From Clostridia bacterium (GTDB taxonomy: Bacteria; Bacillota; Clostridia; Christensenellales; Aristaeellaceae), in the NCBI GenBank assembly GCA_017512985.1, contig JAFWEJ010000008.1, positions 434,001 to 498,000 on the forward strand: 64,000 bases of DNA, in the 5' to 3' direction. Below the pieces are notes generated by a model. That model had not been told where the DNA came from. It was given only the letters and a program-made list of their open reading frames with translations, and did no database searches. Of the stretch, positions 57,494 to 64,000 are shown one piece after another. Made by a program: the position numbers and the translations under genes. Numbering within the stretch: position 1 is the stretch's first letter; every line of letters begins with the position of its first letter.

Positions 57494-60400
57494 TTATTCT
57501 TTCTTGTCTGTCCAGCTTTCGGGCCTGTAAAACCGGAACGCTTCGAAATCAAATGCGCTTCCCGGGAGGAATACAAAAGACACGGTACATTTTCCTGCAG
57601 GCGTTTCCAGCCTGAAGCTCTGTATCCCTTTGCCGCCTCCTTCAAATTCCGCGGCGGATACCGTTTCATCTCCGCTGCCGTTCCTGATCATGATACTGAC
57701 AGTGTTCACAGGCAGCGGCGTGCTTCCTTCCATTTCAAGCATGATGTCCCCCGCGCCGCCAAAGTCCATTTCTGTCCAGGAAAGCGTGACGTTGTTGCCG
57801 ATTCCCTTCACATACTCCCCTTCCCTGTGGAAAGAATCCCCGTAGATACTGTCGGCGCTCCCGGCAGTATGCCGGATGAAGGCATTCATCTGTTTTTCAA
57901 AACGGAACCCCTTCATATGAACCTTGTCCCTCATCCTGAAATAAATCGACTGTATGCCGGTCAGCCGTACCGGAAGCTTCCACGTCTCAGGCTGATAGAC
58001 ATTCCAGATGCTTGGTTTCCGGTAATGAAGCACGTCGATCGTTCTCGGTTTTTCGTTTCCGGAAGCAGCCAGGAGTTCCAGTTCATACTCGTCGCCGTTG
58101 AGCGCAAAAATGTCAGCGGTGATCGTATCCGATCCTGTTTTCCCGAAATCTACGCAGCTGAATCCGGCCATGCTCTCCCCATCCCGCTGGAAAGCGATGC
58201 CTTTTTCATTCCCGGCACCAATCTCTCCTTCATGCACGTCATACAGTCCTGCTGAAATGTAGGAATAGGGGTCCAGTGCGGGCATACCGAGTCCGGAAGC
58301 GGTGAATTCAGTCTGGCTGATGAATGTACAGTTATTTCCTTCCGTGCAGAGCGCGCGGAGATAGTACATTCCGTCTCCCTGGGCGCGTACTTTGATCATA
58401 TCCTTATCCTTTTTGATCTCCGCATAAGGCGACTCGATTCCCGCGGCGTTCGCCGCCTGCCAGGTGATTTTCACCGGGGAAGCATTCGCGGGAAGAACGG
58501 AAAACCGGAAAGCGCATTCCGGATTCCCGGCACCCAGGGTGGTTGATCCGAGAGGCTCAATACATATTTTCCGGGCGTGAACCGTTTCCGGAAGATCCCG
58601 ATGATATACCTGCTGCAGGCATGAAATCCCGGGTTTGGCCGGTACAGCACGGACGGGAATTGTAAGACTGGCTTCTTTGCCGTCAGCAGTTTTAACCGAT
58701 ACTTCCGCGTTTTTCTCAATGCCGCTGGAAGCAATGATGAGCAGGAGTTTCCCGGAAAACAGCCTTCTGCAGTCCGTCTTGTATCCGTCGGGATCTGTGG
58801 AATCGCCGTTGTCTGTCCCGATCAGCCTGCCGCCGCCGGTTACGGTGATCTGTACCCTGTCCCTTGCGTTTTCGACGGGGCGGCCGTTCCGGTCTTCTGC
58901 GGAAACAGTAACAAACGCCAGGTCCCATCCGTCCGAAAGAAGATACAGGTCTTCACAGCAAAGGGAAAGCCGTTCCGTATCCCCGAATGAATAACGCCTG
59001 TCTTCGCATATGACTCCGCCCTCGCTGTCATATCCGGCAGCATATAATTCCCCGGGCCTGTACGGTACTTTCCATACCGGAACGCCTTTGTCCGGATCAT
59101 CCTGATCCGCCTTTTTCCGCCCGAGCGATTCTCCGTTCAGGAACAGTTCCGCTTCAAGGCAGTTTGTGATCACCGGGACATCGATCATCTGGCCCGGGTT
59201 CCAGTCCCAGCTCACGCCGATATGGACCATCTTTGTCCCTTTCCAGTAGCTTTGGAACAGATAAAAAGGATCTTTTGGGAAGCAGGCCGTATCCGCCTGT
59301 CCGAAATAGCATGACCTGGTATGGTACGGTGTCGGCTCGCCGATATAATCGATCCCGCTCCAGATGAACTGCCCCATGCTGAATGTCTGCCGTTTATCGT
59401 CGGCAAGGATTTTTTTCAGGCTTTCCGCGCCCCAGCTGGTGTTGCTGTTTCCGAGCGCGGAGCATTGCCTGTCCGCCTCGCTCATAATGCTCTGTCCGGC
59501 AGGAAAATGATAAATGCCCCTGCTGGAAAGAACGCTGGCGGTCTCGCTTCCGTAAATCGCCCAGGAGGGATGCGCGGCGTGATGCTTCTCATACAGTTTC
59601 TCACCGTAATTGTATCCCACTGCGTCCACATATTCCGCGCAGCGCTGGCCGCCTTCCCAGGGCATATAATTACAGCCGAATGTGGTAAGGGCGTGCTTTT
59701 CCGGATCATGGATCCGGACCTGTTCCGTCAGGAGCCTGGTGACTTCCGTTCCCCTGAGATCTGCATGGATATCGTAGATCTCATTTCCGACCGACCACAT
59801 GATCACGCTGGGATGCAGGCGGTCCCTCCTGATCCATGAAGCGACATCCTGCCTGAACCACGACGGAAAGAACCTGGCATAGTCGTATTCGGTTTTCGGT
59901 CTTTCCCACATGTCGAATGCCTCATCGACTACAAGAATGCCCATTTCATCACAAAGATCAAGAAATTTGGATGCGGGCGGGTTATGGCTTGTCCTGACCG
60001 CGTTGGCTCCCATCTTCTTCATGAGATTCAGCTGTCGTTTTGCGGCTTTTTCATGGAAAGCAGCGCCCATCGCGCCAAGATCGTGATGCAGGCAGACCCC
60101 TTTCAGTTTCAGGGGCGTTCCGTTGAGCATAAATCCCTTGTCCGGATCAGCCAGAACAGACCGGAGTCCGATTTTCCTGATTTCCGTATGCTGTCCGTAG
60201 GTGACTGTCAGCATATAGAGATACGGATCGTCCGGAGACCATGTCCGCCCGTCCGGGATGGTCAGTACAGCTTCCGCCTTTCCTTCCGTGCAGGTTCCTT
60301 CTGCCATGGCGGCAACCGTACCGCCGGCGTCTGCCAATGTGCATGAAAAAGGCTGACGCACAGATCCTGCAAGTTCGGCAGACACGTTCAGCACCCATTC

Positions 60401-60877
60401 CCCTTCTTTTTCTTTTTCAGACACATAAAGGCTGTCCGGAATCATATGGTTTTCCGGAAGAATGACAAGGAAAACGTCCCTGAAAATGCCGCTTCCCGAA
60501 TACCATCTGGAATTGGGACTCCGGTGTCTGATATGTACGGAAAGAATGTTTTCTCCTTCCTGCACACAGCCGGTGAGGGGCGCATCAAAGGCAGTATATC
60601 CGTAAGGATGCGTGCAGATCACCCTGCCGTTCAGCAGGACGTCGCAGTCCATATAAACGCCGTCAAAGCGGACTGCCACATACGGATTATGCCCTTCCGG
60701 AAGCACAATCCTGCGCCTGTACCATACGTCGGCAGTTTCATAAAGATCGTTTTCCTGCCAGATCAGCCAGTCGTGCGGCAGATCTACGGGTTTATATTCC
60801 GCTTTTACAGCATCGTCAAACGTGCTGCCGGAAGGAATTTTTGCAAAGGACCATCCGTCATTAATCAGTATCTGCAT
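57494..60877 (-). CDS. Glycoside hydrolase family 2, beta-galactosidase type, multidomain
   Basis: A 1127-residue enzyme with no signal peptide, so cytoplasmic. Sugar-binding jelly roll (1-140), Ig-like domain (about 145-240), TIM barrel (about 245-500) with acid/base Glu366 in SVGNEIYD and nucleophile Glu445 in YGSETASVL, then a DUF4982-type domain (WDWNPGQMIDVPVITNC), a further Ig-like domain and large C-terminal beta-rich carbohydrate-binding or malectin-like modules (about 880-1120). The ATG follows GGAGCAGGG by about 6 nt. Substrate may be beta-galactosides or related uronides; exact activity is not fixed by motifs. It lies between gpsA and the YbhN gene. Confidence 0.9.
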   Translation of the reverse strand: MQILINDGWSFAKIPSGSTFDDAVKAEYKPVDLPHDWLIWQENDLYETADVWYRRRIVLPEGHNPYVAVRFDGVYMDCDVLLNGRVICTHPYGYTAFDAPLTGCVQEGENILSVHIRHRSPNSRWYSGSGIFRDVFLVILPENHMIPDSLYVSEKEKEGEWVLNVSAELAGSVRQPFSCTLADAGGTVAAMAEGTCTEGKAEAVLTIPDGRTWSPDDPYLYMLTVTYGQHTEIRKIGLRSVLADPDKGFMLNGTPLKLKGVCLHHDLGAMGAAFHEKAAKRQLNLMKKMGANAVRTSHNPPASKFLDLCDEMGILVVDEAFDMWERPKTEYDYARFFPSWFRQDVASWIRRDRLHPSVIMWSVGNEIYDIHADLRGTEVTRLLTEQVRIHDPEKHALTTFGCNYMPWEGGQRCAEYVDAVGYNYGEKLYEKHHAAHPSWAIYGSETASVLSSRGIYHFPAGQSIMSEADRQCSALGNSNTSWGAESLKKILADDKRQTFSMGQFIWSGIDYIGEPTPYHTRSCYFGQADTACFPKDPFYLFQSYWKGTKMVHIGVSWDWNPGQMIDVPVITNCLEAELFLNGESLGRKKADQDDPDKGVPVWKVPYRPGELYAAGYDSEGGVICEDRRYSFGDTERLSLCCEDLYLLSDGWDLAFVTVSAEDRNGRPVENARDRVQITVTGGGRLIGTDNGDSTDPDGYKTDCRRLFSGKLLLIIASSGIEKNAEVSVKTADGKEASLTIPVRAVPAKPGISCLQQVYHRDLPETVHARKICIEPLGSTTLGAGNPECAFRFSVLPANASPVKITWQAANAAGIESPYAEIKKDKDMIKVRAQGDGMYYLRALCTEGNNCTFISQTEFTASGLGMPALDPYSYISAGLYDVHEGEIGAGNEKGIAFQRDGESMAGFSCVDFGKTGSDTITADIFALNGDEYELELLAASGNEKPRTIDVLHYRKPSIWNVYQPETWKLPVRLTGIQSIYFRMRDKVHMKGFRFEKQMNAFIRHTAGSADSIYGDSFHREGEYVKGIGNNVTLSWTEMDFGGAGDIMLEMEGSTPLPVNTVSIMIRNGSGDETVSAAEFEGGGKGIQSFRLETPAGKCTVSFVFLPGSAFDFEAFRFYRPESWTDKKE

Positions 60878-60897
60878 GTTTTTCCCTGCTCCTTAAA

Positions 60898-61893
60898 TTA
60901 TTCCATTTTCAGGCTTCTGCCCATCAGTTCCCTGACGACGTCAGAAGGCTGCGCGTTTTCACAGACAACAGCGCGGACCGCGCTGATCAGAGGCATATCC
61001 ATGCCGAATTTATCGCATAGTTCAACAGCAGCCGGCAGCGCGTTCATTCCTTCCACCACCATGCCAATCTCACGTATCGCCTCGTCCACGGTCTTTCCCT
61101 GGCCGATCAGGAAGCCGGCGCGGTTGTTCCTGGAATGCCGGCTGGTTGCGGTCACAATCAGATCGCCGATTCCGGCAAGTCCGAAAAATGTCTTTTCCCT
61201 GCATCCCATTGCCAGGCCCAGGCGGCGTATTTCTTCCATGCCCCTGGTAATCATGGCCGCACAGGTATTGTCGCCGTATCCGAGTCCCCTGGCGATACCA
61301 ACAGCAAGCGCCTCCACATTCTTGAGCGCCCCGCAGATCTGTACGCCCTTCGCGTCCGGATTGACATAAGGACGGATACACGTGCCGTCAAACAGCTGCT
61401 GAACCTTCCCTGCCGCGTCAAGATCCTCACAGGCGCAGACGATCAGTGTCGGAAGGTCCCGGGCTACTTCTTCCGCGTGCGTGGGGCCGCTCAGCGCTAC
61501 AGCCGTGTTGGCTTTTCCTTCTTTTTTCAGCTCCTCACAGATCACTTCCGTAAGTGTCATCAGCGTTGAGCTCTCAATTCCTTTTGCCGCGCTGATCAGG
61601 ATCGTCCTGTCTTCGATATACGGGGCAAAATCCTTTGACGTTTCCCGGGTGTATACGGACGGAACGGCCATGATCAGGAAGTCTGCGCCGGACGCCGCCG
61701 TTTCTGTGTCAGATGTGAATAGGATCGTCTCAGGGATAACGCTTCCCGGAAGATTCGGATGCGTTCTGGTTGCTGACAGCCTGTCCGCCTCTTCCCGGAA
61801 CCGGCTCCAGATGCAGACGTCCAGCCCTTTCAGCGCCAGGATCCTTCCGAGTGCGGTTCCCCAGGTGCCTGCTCCGGCAACAGTGATTTTCAT
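60898..61893 (-). CDS. gpsA: NAD(P)H-dependent glycerol-3-phosphate dehydrogenase
   Basis: Makes sn-glycerol-3-phosphate for phospholipid synthesis from dihydroxyacetone phosphate; cytoplasmic, 331 residues. Rossmann motif ITVAGAGTWGTALGRILA at the start, PSVYTRE, LISAAKGIESS, GALKNVEALAVGIARGLGYGDNT with the catalytic Lys, and GIGDLIVTATSRHSRNNRAGF with the substrate-binding Arg/Asn. Normal length. It lies 3 nt behind the DUF1934 gene and 20 nt before the GH2 gene. Confidence 0.97.
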   Translation of the reverse strand: MKITVAGAGTWGTALGRILALKGLDVCIWSRFREEADRLSATRTHPNLPGSVIPETILFTSDTETAASGADFLIMAVPSVYTRETSKDFAPYIEDRTILISAAKGIESSTLMTLTEVICEELKKEGKANTAVALSGPTHAEEVARDLPTLIVCACEDLDAAGKVQQLFDGTCIRPYVNPDAKGVQICGALKNVEALAVGIARGLGYGDNTCAAMITRGMEEIRRLGLAMGCREKTFFGLAGIGDLIVTATSRHSRNNRAGFLIGQGKTVDEAIREIGMVVEGMNALPAAVELCDKFGMDMPLISAVRAVVCENAQPSDVVRELMGRSLKME

Positions 61894-61896
61894 GGC

Positions 61897-62370
61897 TCAG
61901 TTCCCCTTTTTCTTTTCCTGTTTTCCCTGTTCCGCTTTGTATTCCAGATGGAGTTCGTTCGTCGACGCGTAGTTTCCCTGAATATTTAGCTGGTATTTCA
62001 GGTGGATATTCCCTTCAGAGCTTCCGAACCTGCAGGCAGCCTCTTTTGTAAAGACCGCCATATCCATCTCACCGTATGGTGTATGGTAGACGCCTTCAAA
62101 CCGCTGCCCTTTTGCGAAGACCATGATATTGGCAAACTCTCCCTTCCGTTCCATGGTGATTTTTCCGTCGTGAAGCGAAAGGGAAATATCGGAGTTCATG
62201 ATCTCGCCTGTTTCTTCATCCTGCTGGGATTCCACATACTGGAGCAGCGCCTCATCAGGATTGGAATAGCTCAGTTTCCCGACGGTCATAAACTGGATGG
62301 GATAATCGGGCATATGGTCATACCTGGCGATCGCCAGGAGATTGATAAATACCGGTGTATGGCTGTTCAC
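61897..62370 (-). CDS. DUF1934 (YwiB-like) calycin-fold protein
   Basis: A small beta-barrel protein of 157 residues in the DUF1934/YwiB family. TPVFINLLAIARYDH opens the first strands, SDISLSLHDGKITMERKGEF and the alternating strands of HLKYQLNIQGNYASTNELHLEY close the barrel. Start is GTG at 62370, 10 nt after AAGGAG; the frame is open far upstream over ispE in antisense, which is not coding. Function unknown; family members are often found near pyrG or argS. Here it heads the gpsA transcript. Confidence 0.82.
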   Translation of the reverse strand: MNSHTPVFINLLAIARYDHMPDYPIQFMTVGKLSYSNPDEALLQYVESQQDEETGEIMNSDISLSLHDGKITMERKGEFANIMVFAKGQRFEGVYHTPYGEMDMAVFTKEAACRFGSSEGNIHLKYQLNIQGNYASTNELHLEYKAEQGKQEKKKGN

Positions 62371-62401
62371 CCTGTCCGGTCTCCTTTCCCTTGATACTGT
62401 A

Positions 62402-62430
62402 AGTTTACATCCGAAACAGGACCTTTGCAA
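62402..62430 (-). promoter_or_regulatory. possible promoter for the DUF1934-gpsA-GH2 run
   Basis: Minus strand TTGCAA (complement of 62425-62430), 17 nt, TAAACT (complement of 62402-62407), 32 nt before the GTG. Each box has two mismatches. Confidence 0.45.
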
Positions 62431-62464
62431 GCCGGAAGCGCATCCGGCAGTGATATCGGTATTC

Positions 62465-62493
62465 TTGCGTTTTCCGGTCTGCGGCTGTATCAT
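62465..62493 (+). promoter_or_regulatory. possible promoter for ispE
   Basis: TTGCGT (62465-62470), 17 nt, TATCAT (62488-62493), 28 nt before the ispE ATG. Divergent from the DUF1934 promoter. Confidence 0.45.
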
Positions 62494-62520
62494 GCATGTA
62501 TCAGCATGTCGGAGGGAAAC

Positions 62521-63390
62521 ATGATTCTGGAAGCGTTTGCGAAGATCAACTGGTCTCTTGATATCACAGGAGTGCGGGAAGATGGTTATCATCTGATGGA
62601 TATGATCATGCAGCCGGTCTCTCTCGCGGATGAGATCACTCTGATTCCGTCCCCTTTTCTCAGCATTACGACAGGCGGATGGCCTCCCTCCCGTGCAGAT
62701 GAAACCAACCTCGCATACCGCGCCGCGCTCGCCCTGAAAAACGAAACCGGTTACCCCGGCGGTGTACGGATCCATGTGGAAAAACATATCCCGATCGGAG
62801 CAGGTATGGGTGGCGGCAGCACCGACGCGGCCGCCGTGCTTATCGGGCTGAACCGTATGTGGAACACCGGACTGACTCAGGACAGTCTGGAGCGTATCGG
62901 TCTGTCGCTTGGAGCAGATGTTCCTTTCTTTATCCGCGGCGGACTGACGCGAACGCGCGGGATCGGCGAAATACTTGAGAATCGCGAATGCATGTATAAT
63001 TACTGGCTGGTCGCAATCCAGCCCTGCCCGGGCCTGAGCACAGCACAGGTCTTTAGTCTCTGGCACCGGAGCGGGCAGGCACGTCGTCCTGATACCGAAA
63101 AAGCGCTTCATGCGCTTGAGACCGGCAGCCTGGCAACTCTCTGCAGTAATCTTGGCAATGTCCTCCAGCCTGTTTCGGAATCGCTCCGGCCTGAAATAAG
63201 CAGGGCCTGTAAAGCGCTTTCTGCCAGTGGAGCGTCATTTGCCGGAATGACCGGCAGCGGAAGCGCTGTTTTCGGTGTTTTCCGCTCCTCCGCATACGCT
63301 GAGTCAGCTTACCGTAAACTGTCTCCGGATTACCGGACGATCTTCCTTTGCCATACCCAGCACGACAGTGTTCGGATCACGTCCGAATAA
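62521..63390 (+). CDS. ispE: 4-diphosphocytidyl-2-C-methyl-D-erythritol kinase
   Basis: GHMP kinase of the MEP isoprenoid pathway, 289 residues. AFAKINWSLDITGVREDGYHLM is the family N-terminus (read here in parts), IPIGAGMGGGSTDAAA the ATP-binding loop, SLGADVPFFIRGG the substrate motif with Asp, and GASFAGMTGSGSAVFGVF the GHMP motif 3. ATG at 62521 follows GGAGGG by 6 nt. The MEP pathway makes undecaprenyl phosphate precursors, linking it to uppP. It is followed 12 nt later by a TtcA-like gene. Confidence 0.96.
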   Translation: MILEAFAKINWSLDITGVREDGYHLMDMIMQPVSLADEITLIPSPFLSITTGGWPPSRADETNLAYRAALALKNETGYPGGVRIHVEKHIPIGAGMGGGSTDAAAVLIGLNRMWNTGLTQDSLERIGLSLGADVPFFIRGGLTRTRGIGEILENRECMYNYWLVAIQPCPGLSTAQVFSLWHRSGQARRPDTEKALHALETGSLATLCSNLGNVLQPVSESLRPEISRACKALSASGASFAGMTGSGSAVFGVFRSSAYAESAYRKLSPDYRTIFLCHTQHDSVRITSE

Positions 63391-63402
63391 GGAGAAACGC
63401 GC

Positions 63403-64000
63403 ATGAAAAAGACGCTTGGTTGCCTTCGCAGGGCGGATCAGGATTTCCGCCTGATCGAAACCGGAGATCGGATCGCTGTCGGCGTTTCCGGTGGCAAGGA
63501 TTCCCTCCTGCTGCTGCATGCGCTGAGCTTGTACCGTAAATTTTCCCACAAGGATTTCTCTCTCCTCGCAGTAACGGTCACCATGGGTATGCAGCCCTTT
63601 GACCTGACCGAAATCAGCCGGCTTTGCGCGCAGCTCGGGATCGAATACTGCGTTAAGGAAACCGAGATCGGCAAGATCATTTTTGACTACCGCAAGGAAA
63701 AGAACCCCTGCGCGCTCTGCGCTAAAATGCGCCGGGCTGTTCTGGCAAATACCTGCGTTGAACAGGGGTACAGCAAACTTGCTCTCGGCCACCATCGTGA
63801 AGACGCGATTGAAACGCTGCTGATGTCCCTTTTCTATGAAGGCCGTTTTCATACTTTCCATCCGAAAACCACCATGAGCCGGACCGGAATCACTGTGATC
63901 AGGCCGCTGGTTTACCTTCCTGAGAGCCATGTAAAGCATATGGCACGCGTCCTTGAACTGCCGGTGGTCAAATCTCCCTGCCCCGCCAACGGTGAAACGC
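63403..64000 (+). CDS. TtcA-type tRNA thiolation protein (partial)
   Basis: ATP-pyrophosphatase of the PP-loop family, about 200 residues seen, running off the window. PP-loop VGVSGGKDSLLLLHALS begins at about residue 27, CALC (a CxxC of the Fe-S/catalytic type) at about 104-107, LALGHHREDAIETLLMSLFYEGR is the TtcA block, and SPCPAN near the end starts the C-terminal CxxN-type region. TtcA thiolates C32 of some tRNAs; some paralogues act at other positions. ATG at 63403 follows AAGGAG by about 8 nt and lies 12 nt after ispE. Confidence 0.88.
   Translation, partial: MKKTLGCLRRADQDFRLIETGDRIAVGVSGGKDSLLLLHALSLYRKFSHKDFSLLAVTVTMGMQPFDLTEISRLCAQLGIEYCVKETEIGKIIFDYRKEKNPCALCAKMRRAVLANTCVEQGYSKLALGHHREDAIETLLMSLFYEGRFHTFHPKTTMSRTGITVIRPLVYLPESHVKHMARVLELPVVKSPCPANGET

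Noticed and set aside
62371-63111. N-terminal extension of the DUF1934 protein (404 codons in total)
   Set aside because: It is antisense to ispE; the GTG at 62370 has a proper site and matches the family start.
1-64000. Mobile elements, prophage, defence islands, integration sites
   Set aside because: No transposase, integrase, phage, restriction or toxin-antitoxin gene was recognised, and tRNA genes are not flanked by visible direct repeats.

Overview
The window is an ordinary chromosomal stretch of a Gram-positive-type anaerobe of the Bacillota, most likely class Clostridia. Supporting this are HPr kinase, PyrR-controlled pyrimidine genes, the PFL (UPF0210) and ACT-domain pair, a DUF1292 protein next to ruvX, MinD inside the mre cluster, a multi-sugar ABC ATPase and a GPH symporter. 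GC content looks close to 50 percent by eye, higher than in many clostridia, so a gut or rumen lineage such as the Christensenellales is an inference and not shown. I see no phage, integrase, transposase, plasmid gene, CRISPR array or replication origin.

Layout. 1-6.1 kb: ychF (partial), uppP, a D,D-carboxypeptidase, a two-component system and a DUF4342 protein. 6.2-12 kb: an operon of FGGY kinase, HAD phosphatase, HPr kinase and ROK glucokinase, followed by a BspA-type leucine-rich-repeat protein with no signal peptide. 12-19.5 kb (mostly minus strand): SPFH/zinc-ribbon protein, a YesN-like protein without phospho-Asp or DNA-binding domain, an S41 protease, a PucR-type regulator, a small secreted papain-fold-like protein (plus strand), a sugar ABC ATPase and a coiled-coil protein. 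19.5-27.3 kb (minus strand): coaD, rsmD, a membrane protein, alr, murC, yhbY, obgE, PFL and ACT genes, most of them probably read from a near-consensus promoter at 27.3 kb. 27.4-37.5 kb (plus strand): maf, mreB, mreC, mreD, PBP2, minD, rodA, an alpha/beta hydrolase and two small membrane coiled-coil proteins, an elongation/cell-shape operon. 37.6-45.8 kb: a GPH symporter, tRNA-Pro, an AsnC regulator with an aminotransferase, CapA, phosphonopyruvate decarboxylase, an unrecognised protein behind two stacked promoter/inverted-repeat units, and a phosphohexomutase. 45.8-52.6 kb: zinc-ribbon protein, a five-tRNA operon, uraA and pyrR behind an attenuator-like leader, rpsO, pnp, ruvX and a DUF1292 gene. 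52.6-64 kb: a LacI-type sensor fused to GGDEF, an NhaC antiporter, a YbhN-family protein, a large GH2 enzyme, gpsA, a DUF1934 protein, ispE and a TtcA-like gene (partial).

Together the window covers envelope building (lipid carrier recycling, racemase, MurC, D,D-carboxypeptidase, rod complex), translation (S15, RsmD, Obg, YhbY, tRNAs), sugar uptake and phosphorylation with HprK signalling, and pyrimidine salvage. The most interesting signals are (a) the uraA leader, where one TGCCG segment can pair with either of two CGGCA segments and so form antiterminator or terminator, with a second terminator directly before a pyrR start that has no visible ribosome binding site; (b) the stacked promoter and inverted-repeat region before the unknown gene at 43.5 kb; (c) the pseudo-receiver/SPFH pair; and (d) a phosphonopyruvate decarboxylase with no PEP mutase nearby.
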